In this document: piece after piece, positions 23,700 through 33,002 of the stretch
Position numbering within the stretch: position 1 is the stretch's first letter
How the letters are laid out: each line of letters opens with the position of its first letter
NCBI GenBank assembly: GCA_037128705.1
Contig: JBAXVX010000018.1
Coordinates: 1 to 64,000, forward strand
DNA length: 64,000 nt
Direction of reading: 5' to 3'
DNA from: CAIVAT01 sp037128705
GTDB taxonomy: Bacteria; Bacteroidota; Bacteroidia; Bacteroidales; FEN-979
Position numbers and translations under genes: made by a program
Notes under the pieces: generated by a model
The model's database searches: none
The model's input: the letters and a program-made list of their open reading frames with translations, nothing else
What the model was told of the DNA's origin: nothing

Positions 23700-24638
23700 A
23701 TGATAAGAAATAAAGTTTTAGTTACAGGCGGGGCAGGATTCTTAGGATCGCACCTCTGTGAAAGATTGCTGAACGAAGGGAATGAAGTGGTTTGCCTCGA
23801 CAATTATTTCACCGGGCAAAAACAAAATGTCGTTCATCTTCTTAAAAATCCATTTTTCGAGCTGGTTCGTCATGATGTGACCCTTCCTTTCCATATTGAA
23901 GTGGACCAGATTTATAACCTGGCCTGTCCTGCCTCCCCCATTCATTACCAGTATAATCCGATCAAAACAGTGAAAACCTCGGTGATGGGGGCCATCAATA
24001 TGCTCGGACTCGCCAAACGCATCAAGGCACGGATCCTCCAGGCATCCACCAGCGAAGTTTACGGTGACCCGGAAGTTCATCCCCAGGTTGAATCTTACTG
24101 GGGGCATGTTAACCCGATTGGCATCCGTTCATGCTATGATGAAGGGAAACGGATTGCAGAAACGCTTTTTATCAATTATCATCAGCAAAACAATGTCCGA
24201 ATTAAAATTATGCGGATTTTCAACACCTATGGACCCCGGATGCATCCCAGTGATGGCCGGGTGGTCTCAAACTTCATCGTTCAGGCTCTCAAGGGTGAAA
24301 ATATTACCATTTATGGTGATGGATCTCAATCCAGGAGCTTCTGTTATGTAGATGACCTGCTTGAAGGCATGATCAGGCTGATGAATTCCAGGGAAGATTT
24401 TACCGGGCCGGTAAACATTGGGAATCCGAATGAATTTACAATGCTTGAACTGGCTGAAAAAGTCATAAAACTCACAGGCACAAAATCAAAAATCATTTAC
24501 ATGCCGCTTCCTTCCGACGATCCCACCCAGCGTCAGCCCAATATCTCCCTGGCGAAAAAGGAGTTGGGATGGGAACCAAAGGTTATGCTGGAGGAGGGAT
24601 TGATAAAAACCATTGACTATTTCAGGTCCATCCTCTGA
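23700..24638 (+). CDS. uxs: UDP-glucuronate decarboxylase (UDP-xylose synthase)
   Basis: Extended short-chain dehydrogenase that decarboxylates UDP-glucuronate to UDP-xylose. N-terminal TGGAGFLGSHL, LACPASPIHYQ (diagnostic of UXS), catalytic STSEVYG and YDEGK, then RIFNTYGPRMHPSDGRVVSNF and GDGSQSRSFCYVDD. 312 aa, the soluble bacterial form without the eukaryotic membrane stem. Forms a pathway with ugd upstream and is followed 19 nt later by rfbD, so xylose and rhamnose-type donors may be made together. Confidence 0.95.
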   Translation: MIRNKVLVTGGAGFLGSHLCERLLNEGNEVVCLDNYFTGQKQNVVHLLKNPFFELVRHDVTLPFHIEVDQIYNLACPASPIHYQYNPIKTVKTSVMGAINMLGLAKRIKARILQASTSEVYGDPEVHPQVESYWGHVNPIGIRSCYDEGKRIAETLFINYHQQNNVRIKIMRIFNTYGPRMHPSDGRVVSNFIVQALKGENITIYGDGSQSRSFCYVDDLLEGMIRLMNSREDFTGPVNIGNPNEFTMLELAEKVIKLTGTKSKIIYMPLPSDDPTQRQPNISLAKKELGWEPKVMLEEGLIKTIDYFRSIL

Positions 24639-24657
24639 TAGCTATAAAAAAAGAACC

Positions 24658-25527
24658 ATGAAAATTCTAGTTACCGGATCCAACGGCCAATTGGGCAGCG
24701 AAATCAGAATGTTGCAGCCAGCCTACCCATCTTTTGAATTCCACTTTACCGATATTGCTGAATTGGATATTACCGATGAATTGGCCATCGATGCACTCTT
24801 TTCAGACTTTAAACCAGCCGTCGTGATCAATTGTGCTGCCTATACGGCTGTTGATAAAGCTGAGGAGGATGAAAAAACAGCATTTCTGATCAATTCGGAG
24901 GCCGTGGGAAACCTGGCAAGGGCAGCTTCAAAGCATGATGCACTCCTCGTTCATATTTCCACAGACTATGTGTTTGATGGACAAGGTTTCAGGCCATATC
25001 ATGAAGAAGACCCGACCAACCCTGTATCCAGGTATGCCAAAAGCAAACACGCAGGAGAAAATCAGATCCACTCATATTCAAATAAAGCACTGATTATCAG
25101 AACGTCATGGCTATACTCGGAATTCGGTCATAATTTTATCAAGACCATCATGAAATATGGGAAAGAACGTGGCCAGCTGAATGTAGTCTTCGATCAGGTC
25201 GGCACTCCTACCTATGCAAATGATCTTGCCAAAGTCATCCTCGGCATTCTTGAAAAGAATCCTACATTTGGCGGCGTCGAAATATTTCATTATTCAAATG
25301 AGGGTGTCACCAGCTGGTACGATTTTGCAAAGGCCATCATCGAATTCAGTGGAATTCATTGCAGGATCAATCCGATTGAAACCAAAGACTACCCCTTGCC
25401 CGCGCCACGTCCATTCTACAGCGTTTTCAATAAATCGAAGATCAAGCAGCGGTTTCAGGTGGAAATCCCGTTCTGGCGCGACAGCCTGAAGGTGTGTATC
25501 GGGAGGATCAGGGGGAATGACGAGTGA
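24658..25527 (+). CDS. rfbD: dTDP-4-dehydrorhamnose reductase
   Basis: Final NADPH-dependent step to dTDP-L-rhamnose. GSNGQLGSEI near the N-terminus, CAAYTAVDKAEED, HISTDYVFDGQG, catalytic YAKSK, and RTSWLYSEFG. The start is ATG at 24658 directly before MKILVTGSNG; a longer frame opens inside the preceding gene. rfbA, rfbB and rfbC are not in the window, so the rest of the pathway is elsewhere. Confidence 0.95.
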   Translation: MKILVTGSNGQLGSEIRMLQPAYPSFEFHFTDIAELDITDELAIDALFSDFKPAVVINCAAYTAVDKAEEDEKTAFLINSEAVGNLARAASKHDALLVHISTDYVFDGQGFRPYHEEDPTNPVSRYAKSKHAGENQIHSYSNKALIIRTSWLYSEFGHNFIKTIMKYGKERGQLNVVFDQVGTPTYANDLAKVILGILEKNPTFGGVEIFHYSNEGVTSWYDFAKAIIEFSGIHCRINPIETKDYPLPAPRPFYSVFNKSKIKQRFQVEIPFWRDSLKVCIGRIRGNDE

Positions 25528-25585
25528 CGAGTAAAAAGAGGAAAAATACATTGGAAAGCACGAATGAAAACCAGATAGTTTACCT

Positions 25586-27322
25586 ATGGAAATAGAAAAA
25601 GCAATCCTTGACAGGGCGGAAAGATGGCTCGGTGGTAGTTTTGATGCAGAGACGAAAAAGGCAGTTAAACAGTTGATTGAATCAAACCCGGTTGAACTAA
25701 CCGATGCATTTTACAGGGATCTTGAATTCGGAACCGGTGGTCTCAGGGGAATCATGGGTGTTGGAACCAACCGCATGAATAAATATACTGTTGGCATGGC
25801 TACCCAGGGCCTGGCCAATTACCTGAAACTGATGTTCCCGGATAAAAAGCCGGTTAAAATGGCCATTTCGCATGACAGCCGGAACAACAGCAAATTTTTC
25901 GCGCGGATCGTGGCCGAGGTGTTTTCTGCGAATGGATTTATTGTATATCTCTTTGCTGATCTGCGCCCTACTCCTGAACTCTCTTTTGCCATCAGGCATC
26001 TCGGATGTCAAAGTGGTGTCATGGTTACCGCTTCTCACAATCCGAAGGAATACAATGGATATAAAGCTTACTGGGATGATGGGGCCCAGATGATTGCCCC
26101 GCATGACGAGAATGTCATTAAGGAGGTCCAGAAGATCACTTCGATTGATGAAGTGATGTGGACTGCTGTACCTGAGAATATTATCAGCATAGGGAAAGAA
26201 ATTGACCGGGAGTATCTGAACCGGGTTTTAGCGCTTTCCCTCTCCCCCGAATGCATCCGTCATCAAAGGGATCTGAAAATCGTTTATACGCCGCTGCACG
26301 GGTGCGGGCGGGAACTGGTGCCTGAAATTCTTTCCATGTATGGATTTGAAAACATCCACATGGTAAGGGAACAGGCCATTGCTGACGGCAATTTTCCAAC
26401 GGTTCATTCACCAAATCCTGAAGAACATAATGCCCTTGACATGGCCATCAACCTGGCCGATGAACTCCAGGCCGACCTCGTGATGGCCACCGATCCCGAT
26501 GCGGACAGGGTGGGCATTGCGGTTAGAAACCATAAAAACGAAATGATTCTCCTCAATGGGAATCAAACCGCCGCCATCCTTTTTTATTACATTCTCAACC
26601 GGTGGAAGGAACTGGAAAAACTTAAAGGGAATGAGTTTATCGTTTCAACCATCGTCACCACCAAACTCCTCTCTCAAATTGCCTCCCATTTTGGCGTCAC
26701 CTATTTCGAATGCCTTACCGGGTTCAAATTCATTGCCGATGTTATCCGGCAAAACGAAAACCATAAAACCTTCATCGTGGGTGGTGAAGAGAGTTATGGA
26801 TATCTCATTGGTGATTTTGTACGCGACAAAGATGCGGTAAGCGCCTGTGCCCTGATTGCAGAAACCGCAGCATGGATGGCCGATCAGGGAAAATCATTAT
26901 TTGATCTGCTTATTGAAATCTATCAAAAATTCGGATTCTTCAAAGAATCCCTGATTTCGGTGACCCGAAAAGGAAAAACTGGGGCTGAAGAGATACAGCA
27001 AATGATGGTTGACTACCGGAACACCCCTCCTGTTTCCATAAATAATTCGAAGGTGGTTAAAATCATGGATTATTTGACCGGCATTGAGAAAAACCTTGTT
27101 AACGGTAAAACAAATAACATCAACTTACCACAGTCAAATGTACTGCAATTCGTTCTTGAAGATGGCAGTGCCATCAGTGTAAGACCTTCCGGCACGGAAC
27201 CAAAAATCAAATTCTACTTTGGAGTTCGTGAAAATCTTCGGGACATTACCGAATTTGAGCAGACCGCGCAACGGCTGGATGAAAAAATATCAGGGATCAT
27301 TGCTTCATTGAAGCTGAAATAG
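25586..27322 (+). CDS. Phosphoglucomutase/phosphomannomutase
   Basis: Alpha-D-phosphohexomutase of 578 aa (PgcA-like length). Active-site serine loop MVTASHNPKEYNGYK, metal loop DPDADRVGIA, sugar-binding GGEESYGYLIGDFVRDKDA, and phosphate-binding RPSGTEPKIKFYFG. It interconverts hexose 6-phosphate and 1-phosphate, feeding the UDP- and dTDP-sugar genes upstream. Its stop codon (27320-27322) directly touches the ATG of the outer-membrane barrel gene, implying co-transcription and probable translational coupling. Confidence 0.95.
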   Translation: MEIEKAILDRAERWLGGSFDAETKKAVKQLIESNPVELTDAFYRDLEFGTGGLRGIMGVGTNRMNKYTVGMATQGLANYLKLMFPDKKPVKMAISHDSRNNSKFFARIVAEVFSANGFIVYLFADLRPTPELSFAIRHLGCQSGVMVTASHNPKEYNGYKAYWDDGAQMIAPHDENVIKEVQKITSIDEVMWTAVPENIISIGKEIDREYLNRVLALSLSPECIRHQRDLKIVYTPLHGCGRELVPEILSMYGFENIHMVREQAIADGNFPTVHSPNPEEHNALDMAINLADELQADLVMATDPDADRVGIAVRNHKNEMILLNGNQTAAILFYYILNRWKELEKLKGNEFIVSTIVTTKLLSQIASHFGVTYFECLTGFKFIADVIRQNENHKTFIVGGEESYGYLIGDFVRDKDAVSACALIAETAAWMADQGKSLFDLLIEIYQKFGFFKESLISVTRKGKTGAEEIQQMMVDYRNTPPVSINNSKVVKIMDYLTGIEKNLVNGKTNNINLPQSNVLQFVLEDGSAISVRPSGTEPKIKFYFGVRENLRDITEFEQTAQRLDEKISGIIASLKLK

Positions 27323-29353
27323 ATGCTTTTCAAGAGGTTGGCGTTTCGTAAAATTGATTTTCCAAACCTGATATATTTCAGATCAGCCTCTATTCTTTTT
27401 GCAGGATTCCTCTTTCTCTCCTTCCCCGTTTGGGGCAGCACCTTTCGGTTTCCCGGATCTCACCATGACGAGCCTAGCACAGATACCATCATCATCAGGA
27501 AAGGACGGTATATCCTTTCAAAAAACACCTCGATTTATATTCCCCGCGATACGTTTTATGTTGTGTCCCACCGCGTCAAAAACATGGTGGAGGCCAGTGC
27601 ATACCAGCACTCCAAAGTGTTTTATGATACCATGTACAAGAAATTTTCCCGGAAAAAAATAACGAAAATACTTTATTACCTGGCATTTGTTGAGCCCAAG
27701 CAATCGGATTTGCCGGATACTTTGCAGGTTCTGAAGAGTGTTACACCGTTCGAAGAGTTCAGGGGAAAGATCATCCGGAATATCAGCATTAAGGTTCTGC
27801 CCCCATTCGGATCGAACGTGTATGATACCTCGCGGCTTGCTGTTACCGGAATCGGCAAAGCACTCAACAGTGTGCATATGAATACCCGAAAATATGTAAT
27901 CCGCAGGAATCTCCTGTTCAAACCCGGCGACAGTCTGAATCCATCCCTGTTCGCCGATAACGAGCGGTTATTGAGAAACCTCACGGCCATTGACAACGCC
28001 AGGATCATCGTTTCAAAAACCAGCCCGCAGAGCGATTCCGTTGATCTTGTAATTGTTGCAAAGGATGTATGGTCAATTGGCGTTGATGTGCCTCTCGTAA
28101 CACCGCAGCAGGTCAGGGTCAGGCTCTTCGATGCCAATTTCCTTGGATTGGGAGACCAACTGACAAACAGTATGTCACTGGATTTGTATCGTGCCTCCTT
28201 TTACCTGTTTGAGGGTGTAGCCTACACCTATACCAATATAGGGAGTTCCCTCATAAATGCGACCGTAAGTTATATGGCCAATCCTGCCGGTGACCGGAGT
28301 TTCCTGCTGCGATTCGACAGGGCTTTCCTGACCAACCAGACCAAGTGGGCAGGCGGAGCTTTTGCCGCCTATGAAAAAGCTGTGACTGAAACTTCAAATG
28401 AAGCCACGGTTGTATCCTTTTTCAACGATGAAAGCTTATGGGTTGGCCGTGCATTTTTACTCAAACGTCAAAAGGAGACTTCACGGGCTATAGTTTCAGT
28501 GGGTATAAATCGCAGGGATTATGGCTCGCGGCCGGTTGTGACCATTGATTCAAACAGGAGTTATTATAACCGGTTACAGTTTTTATCTTCATTCTCCCTC
28601 TCAAGAAATAATTATTATCTGACCGATTACATCCTTGATTTTGGGAAAACAGAGAACCTGCCCTACGGTCATTTGTTTCAGATTACAGTGGGAACTGAAC
28701 AAAGCGATTTTTATACCCGCTTATATTCAGGAGTTCATATTTCATTAGGAAACTTTTTTCAAAAAATCGGCTATATCGCCGGCTATATGAAATTTGGCGG
28801 ATATTTCAACCATTCTTCGTTTGAAGATGCCGTAATAAAATTCAACCTCCATTATTTCACCCCACTCATGAAAACCAGGGACAAAAGATTTAAATTCCGT
28901 TTATTTTACTCGGCCGATTACCGGTACGCCTTCAATATGCGATCAAACAACAGCGATTATTATGATGCGAACATGGATTTCGAAATTGACAAGGTTGGGA
29001 ATGAGGATTACTTTAAAGGGGTGAACATCATTACAGGCAAACTTGGTTCAGTTTGCTTCACCCCCTGGTATTTTTACGGGTTCCGTTTTGCAATGATGAT
29101 GGAATTGCAGTCGGGTTTGGTCGCCCAAAAAGGGGAATATATATTTAATGAACCTTTATTTAGCAGCATCGGGCTTAGTTTTATAATTAAAAATGACAAC
29201 CTTGTATTCCCTGCTTTTATTATCTCAGCCTATTTTTATCCGTCAACCGCCGAAAATTTCAGGCAGGTGCAGTTTATGCTCAATTCCAACCTGAATGCAA
29301 ATTATTATGATTTCAATGTAAATGCGCCACATGCAGAGACATTGGGAAACTGA
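27323..29353 (+). CDS. POTRA plus beta-barrel outer-membrane protein (Omp85-like)
   Basis: 676 aa with a cleavable or signal-anchor N-terminus (hydrophobic SILFAGFLFLSFPVWG around residues 25-40). Residues about 145-250 resemble a POTRA domain (IRNISIKVLPPFGSNVYD, then NLLFKPGDSLNPSLFADNERLLRNL and VDLVIVAKDVWSIG). The rest is rich in alternating aromatic/polar strands, consistent with a beta-barrel. It looks like a single-POTRA Omp85/surface antigen family member, shorter than BamA and without its multiple POTRAs. Zero-gap with the phosphohexomutase gene. Function unknown; insertion or export of an outer-membrane component is the family-level guess. Confidence 0.75.
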   Translation: MLFKRLAFRKIDFPNLIYFRSASILFAGFLFLSFPVWGSTFRFPGSHHDEPSTDTIIIRKGRYILSKNTSIYIPRDTFYVVSHRVKNMVEASAYQHSKVFYDTMYKKFSRKKITKILYYLAFVEPKQSDLPDTLQVLKSVTPFEEFRGKIIRNISIKVLPPFGSNVYDTSRLAVTGIGKALNSVHMNTRKYVIRRNLLFKPGDSLNPSLFADNERLLRNLTAIDNARIIVSKTSPQSDSVDLVIVAKDVWSIGVDVPLVTPQQVRVRLFDANFLGLGDQLTNSMSLDLYRASFYLFEGVAYTYTNIGSSLINATVSYMANPAGDRSFLLRFDRAFLTNQTKWAGGAFAAYEKAVTETSNEATVVSFFNDESLWVGRAFLLKRQKETSRAIVSVGINRRDYGSRPVVTIDSNRSYYNRLQFLSSFSLSRNNYYLTDYILDFGKTENLPYGHLFQITVGTEQSDFYTRLYSGVHISLGNFFQKIGYIAGYMKFGGYFNHSSFEDAVIKFNLHYFTPLMKTRDKRFKFRLFYSADYRYAFNMRSNNSDYYDANMDFEIDKVGNEDYFKGVNIITGKLGSVCFTPWYFYGFRFAMMMELQSGLVAQKGEYIFNEPLFSSIGLSFIIKNDNLVFPAFIISAYFYPSTAENFRQVQFMLNSNLNANYYDFNVNAPHAETLGN

Positions 29354-29400
29354 CAAGAACCAAAAAAAACGTAGTTTTACCATTCAATATTTATAACAGA

Positions 29401-29949
29401 ATGAACGAACCCATCCTTAACGCCGGCGACGACCCGATCTATTCCAGAAAAGTATTGGAGATGCTCACGGTTGCAAATGAATACTGCCTTTTCCTCGAGA
29501 AGGCGGAAGCCTACTCAGAGCTGGAGTTGCTAAGTTTTCTTCAAAAAATTGCTCCGCTGATCTATTTGAAAAGCATACTGCTTCCTGAAATCGAAGTTTC
29601 TGATGACACTGCCGTTGAGCATTACGTGAACGAGGAGCAATGGGAATCCTTGTTTAACCTGCTTTACAACAAATTTGGAGAGAAAGATCAATTCTATTTC
29701 ATTGATCTGCATGAGAAAAGCCACACCGACCCCGTCAAAGGGAGCCTTGCTGAGTGCTATACGGATATTTACCAGGATCTTAAAGATTTTGTGCTCTTGT
29801 ACCAGAATCCCTTGAGAGCATTCAAGGAAAATGCAGTAAAAGAATGCAGGCGTTTGTTTGAAACCCGTTATGGTTATCGCCTTATCAACGCCCAGGCTGC
29901 CATTCACTGCATCCAATTTCCTGAAGATGACAGCGAGATGATTTTTTAA
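29401..29949 (+). CDS. DUF5063 family protein
   Basis: 182-aa soluble, acidic, mostly helical protein resembling the DUF5063 family common in Bacteroidota. No catalytic motif, signal peptide or membrane segment is evident. Notable conserved-looking segments are ANEYCLFLEKAE near residue 25 and CYTDIYQDLKDFVLLYQ near 120. It precedes the HPt gene closely but has a promoter-like box between them. Function unknown. Confidence 0.75.
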   Translation: MNEPILNAGDDPIYSRKVLEMLTVANEYCLFLEKAEAYSELELLSFLQKIAPLIYLKSILLPEIEVSDDTAVEHYVNEEQWESLFNLLYNKFGEKDQFYFIDLHEKSHTDPVKGSLAECYTDIYQDLKDFVLLYQNPLRAFKENAVKECRRLFETRYGYRLINAQAAIHCIQFPEDDSEMIF

Positions 29950-29957
29950 TACTTTTG
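29950..29957 (+). promoter_or_regulatory. -7 box of the HPt gene
   Basis: TACTTTTG followed by C, starting right after the DUF5063 stop codon and 15 nt before the HPt ATG at 29973. The transcript would have a leader of only about 9 nt. Confidence 0.5.
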
Positions 29958-29972
29958 CAAAAACAATCTGAC

Positions 29973-30317
29973 ATGATAGACCGTCAAAAGTTCAATGACA
30001 ATTTTCAGTATTTTGACAAAGAAATTATTGTCGAGATCATTGATATATTTTTTTCCGAATATGATGAACGATTCGAAAAATTGCAGAAAAACGTTAATGA
30101 GCGAGATTTCACACAATTAAAATTCAATGCACACAGTTTAAAAGGTGTCATAGCAAACTTTATGGACCCTGTGACCATCGAACTTTCCCGAAAACTTGAT
30201 GAGGTGGCAAAAAATCAGGAAGTGGCCGGACTCGATAAATTGTACGAAGAAATACAGAAAAGTGCCAGTAATCTCAAAGATGAGCTTGGACAGATCAAGA
30301 AGGAACTTACTTCCTGA
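29973..30317 (+). CDS. HPt domain phosphotransfer protein
   Basis: 114-aa four-helix histidine phosphotransfer protein. The phosphorylatable His lies in FNAHSLKGVIANF (His about 50), the canonical HPt motif, preceded by the helix EIIVEIIDIFFSEYDERFEKLQ. It is a free-standing protein, so it should shuttle phosphate between a hybrid kinase and a response regulator. No hybrid kinase is in the window; the orphan receiver at 13356-13739 is a possible partner. The last 11 bp overlap the convergent TPR lipoprotein gene. Confidence 0.9.
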   Translation: MIDRQKFNDNFQYFDKEIIVEIIDIFFSEYDERFEKLQKNVNERDFTQLKFNAHSLKGVIANFMDPVTIELSRKLDEVAKNQEVAGLDKLYEEIQKSASNLKDELGQIKKELTS

Positions 30318-31329
30318 CCTTTGCCTTATCAACCCTGTTGAGTCCTTCGATTGCTTTGTCATAGTTCACCATGATCTTTAGTGATCTCTGGTAGTCCTCC
30401 ATCGCATTTTTATATTCCCCCAACAATTCGTAGGCATATCCCCGGTTAAAATATGCCTGATAATATCCCGGGTCTTTCTTTAACGATTCAGTGAAGAAGG
30501 GGATGGCACGTGAAAAATCGTTGAGATAAACCAGGTAAATATATCCAATGTTATAGGGCACCTCACGAAAGGAGGTATCCACTTTTCCAAGGTTCTGGTA
30601 GGTGGCAATGGCCTTGGTATATTGGCCGGTCTCCTGATAAAACATTCCAAGCATATACATGGCCTCCTTGCTCTGAGGCCGGATATTCAACGCATTTTTC
30701 AGATACAATTCAGCAAGGGGACTCTTCTTTATCGAATGGAGTTCCCCCAACTGAATATAGGCCTCATAATATTGCTGGTTTTTATCGACAGCCTGCATCA
30801 GGTCATCAACGGCATGTATGGTGTCACCCTGCTCAAGCAAGCCAATGGCTCTGGTGTAATAGGCATCGGCAAAACTTTTGTCGACATCCAGCAGTTGCTT
30901 TACAGTTGCATAACAGTTCGGATAATCCTTAACAATGAGGTACAGTTTAGCCAGTTTAAGAAGGGCCTCCTTATCCCGGGGGTTGAGGGCAATCGCTTTT
31001 TTCAGTCCATCCCTGCTGATCTCGGTTTGTCCCATCAACAGATATATATCAGATAAAGTGATATAATAACCGGTCATTTTATCATCCAGCGAAATGGCCT
31101 TCTTGATGTCCTTCAGGGCTTTGTCAAACTGATGGTCTACCAGGAGATATTTTGCCCTGCGGTTATAAAGTTCAGGATTTTCTGCATCATCCTCAATTTG
31201 CTGATTCAGCACTTCCAGGCGCATCCGGGTCGTGTCGGAATCCGTTTTTTGCCCGGCGCCATCCCCGCCGCTGCGACAGGCCGACAATGCCATCAGGCCA
31301 AGAAAGAGACATGCCACGAATTTTCTCAT
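30307..31329 (-). CDS. TPR-repeat lipoprotein
   Basis: Lipoprotein signal MRKFVACLFLGLMALSAC with the modified Cys at about residue 18, followed by a Gly/Asp-rich linker and about eight tetratricopeptide repeats (recognisable A-x-x-Y/F-x-x-A repeats such as YNRRAKYLLVDHQFDKALKD). Expected to be anchored in the envelope, where TPR arrays act as protein docking platforms. It lies downstream of recA on the same strand, 30 nt after the recA stop region; a link to recA function is not implied. Confidence 0.88.
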   Translation of the reverse strand: MRKFVACLFLGLMALSACRSGGDGAGQKTDSDTTRMRLEVLNQQIEDDAENPELYNRRAKYLLVDHQFDKALKDIKKAISLDDKMTGYYITLSDIYLLMGQTEISRDGLKKAIALNPRDKEALLKLAKLYLIVKDYPNCYATVKQLLDVDKSFADAYYTRAIGLLEQGDTIHAVDDLMQAVDKNQQYYEAYIQLGELHSIKKSPLAELYLKNALNIRPQSKEAMYMLGMFYQETGQYTKAIATYQNLGKVDTSFREVPYNIGYIYLVYLNDFSRAIPFFTESLKKDPGYYQAYFNRGYAYELLGEYKNAMEDYQRSLKIMVNYDKAIEGLNRVDKAKVRK

Positions 31330-31359
31330 GTACGAACAATTACAATTTCTAAGGAAAGG

Positions 31360-32364
31360 TTATTTTTTGGGATTCAGCACCTCCCTGATTTTCGCTTCCA
31401 GTTCATCGGCCAGTTCCGGATTATCCTGCAGGATCTTCTTTACTGCATCCCTGCCCTGTCCCAGTTTTGTATCCCCATAACTAAACCACGACCCGCTTTT
31501 CTTGATCACGTTCATTTCAGTGGCAAGATCAATAATTTCGAATGGCCGGGATATTCCTTCACCGAAAATGATGTCAAATTCAGCTTTGCGAAAGGGCGGG
31601 GCAACCTTGTTTTTCACCACCTTGACCTTTACATGATTTCCGACAACATCATCGCCCTCCTTTAATTGCGTTTGCCTCCTTATGTCGAGACGAACAGAAG
31701 CATAGAACTTGAGCGCATTTCCACCCGTAGTGGTTTCGGGATTTCCAAACATCACACCGATCTTCTCCCGGAGCTGGTTTATGAAAATGCAGCAAGTGGC
31801 TGTTTTGCTGATAGTCGAGGTCAGTTTACGGAGTGCCTGTGACATGAGCCGCGCCTGTAACCCCATTTTTGAATCACCCATCTCCCCCTCAATTTCACTC
31901 TTTGGGGTCAGGGCGGCTACAGAGTCAATTACGATGATGTCAATCGCACCCGACCTGATCAGATTTTCAGTAATTTCAAGGGCCTGTTCTCCATTGTCAG
32001 GCTGTGAAACAAGTAAATTCTCAACATCAACGCCAAGTTTCTGTGCATAAAACCGGTCAAAGGCATGTTCAGCATCAATGAAGGCGGCTATTCCGCCCGC
32101 TTTTTGGGATTCAGCAATTGCATGGAGGGCAAGCGTTGTCTTTCCCGACGACTCAGGCCCATATATTTCAGTCACCCTCCCTTTAGGTAATCCTCCTATT
32201 CCAAGGGCGGCGTCCAATCCGATGGATCCGGTTGAAATCACATCCACAGCTTCAATGGCATTGTCGCCCAACCGCATGATGGTTCCTTTGCCGTATGTTT
32301 TTTCCAGTTTGTCCAGGGTAAGCTGTAAGGCCTTCACCTTTTCTTTGTTCACTTCATTTGCCAT
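31360..32364 (-). CDS. recA: Recombinase RecA
   Basis: 334 aa. Walker A GPESSGKTT (about residues 66-74), Walker B IIVIDSVAAL, the MAW motif MSQALRKLT, loop L2 NQLREKIGVMFGNPETTTGGNALKFYAS and the C-terminal acidic region are all normal. Core of homologous recombination and co-protease for S24-type repressors, so it links functionally to the LexA-like protein at 21364. Upstream is a perfect inverted repeat unlike the GATTA-N5-TAATC operators. It is 48 nt downstream of bcp on the same strand, so it may be co-transcribed with it. Confidence 0.98.
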   Translation of the reverse strand: MANEVNKEKVKALQLTLDKLEKTYGKGTIMRLGDNAIEAVDVISTGSIGLDAALGIGGLPKGRVTEIYGPESSGKTTLALHAIAESQKAGGIAAFIDAEHAFDRFYAQKLGVDVENLLVSQPDNGEQALEITENLIRSGAIDIIVIDSVAALTPKSEIEGEMGDSKMGLQARLMSQALRKLTSTISKTATCCIFINQLREKIGVMFGNPETTTGGNALKFYASVRLDIRRQTQLKEGDDVVGNHVKVKVVKNKVAPPFRKAEFDIIFGEGISRPFEIIDLATEMNVIKKSGSWFSYGDTKLGQGRDAVKKILQDNPELADELEAKIREVLNPKK

Positions 32365-32386
32365 GATTTTTTTCCTCCATTTTTGG

Positions 32387-32406
32387 CGACGTGCGGTAAC
32401 ACGTCG
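32387..32406. promoter_or_regulatory. Perfect inverted repeat upstream of recA
   Basis: CGACGTG-CGGTAA-CACGTCG, 7-bp arms with a 6-nt loop, 22 bp before the recA ATG and just after the bcp stop codon. GC-rich, with no T-run on either strand. It could be an operator or an mRNA hairpin. Confidence 0.5.
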
Positions 32407-32412
32407 TTTCCG

Positions 32413-32877
32413 TTAGTACCCTAATTCTTTCAGGATTTGGGCGGTATGGTTTTTTGTATCGACTTTGGTAAAAATATGTGCAATTTTACCGGCCTCATCA
32501 ATGATAAAAGTCATCCGGTTAATTCCATCATATTCCTTTCCATACAATTTCTTCCTCCCCCAAACGCCATAATCCATGATGATTTTTCTTGCTTTATCGG
32601 GGATGATGGCAAAAGGTAAACCAAATTTCTCAGAAAAATTTTTATGTGATCGTTCATCATCTGCACTCACGCCGATGATTTTGAACTCTTTCTCATTGAG
32701 AACATGATAGTTATCCCTTAGGTTACAGGCTTCTGCAGTACAACCGGGAGTATTATCTTTCGGGTAAAAATAGAGGATCACTTTACTTCCCCTGAAATCA
32801 GCAAGAGATATCCTGTTTCCATGTTGATCTACCGCGTCAATATCCGGTGCGTCGTCGCCTTTTTTAAGTGTTGCCAT
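32413..32877 (-). CDS. bcp: Thiol peroxidase, Bcp/PrxQ type
   Basis: Atypical 2-Cys peroxiredoxin of 154 aa reducing H2O2 and organic hydroperoxides with thioredoxin. Motif DNTPGCTAEACNLRD contains the peroxidatic Cys and, five residues later, the resolving Cys. Other family marks: YFYPKDNTPG and the C-terminal DTKNHTAQIL. Located immediately upstream of recA on the same strand. Useful to an anaerobe during oxygen exposure. Confidence 0.96.
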   Translation of the reverse strand: MATLKKGDDAPDIDAVDQHGNRISLADFRGSKVILYFYPKDNTPGCTAEACNLRDNYHVLNEKEFKIIGVSADDERSHKNFSEKFGLPFAIIPDKARKIIMDYGVWGRKKLYGKEYDGINRMTFIIDEAGKIAHIFTKVDTKNHTAQILKELGY

Positions 32878-33002
32878 GATCAGCCAATTGTTTCATTACC
32901 AATTAAACGAATGGGTATTTAAGTAACCTCAAAGGATCAGTTGGTCAGAATTCAAAATTATGCATTAATGGTGTAAAAGTCTTGAAATGGACCCTTGAGT
33001 TA

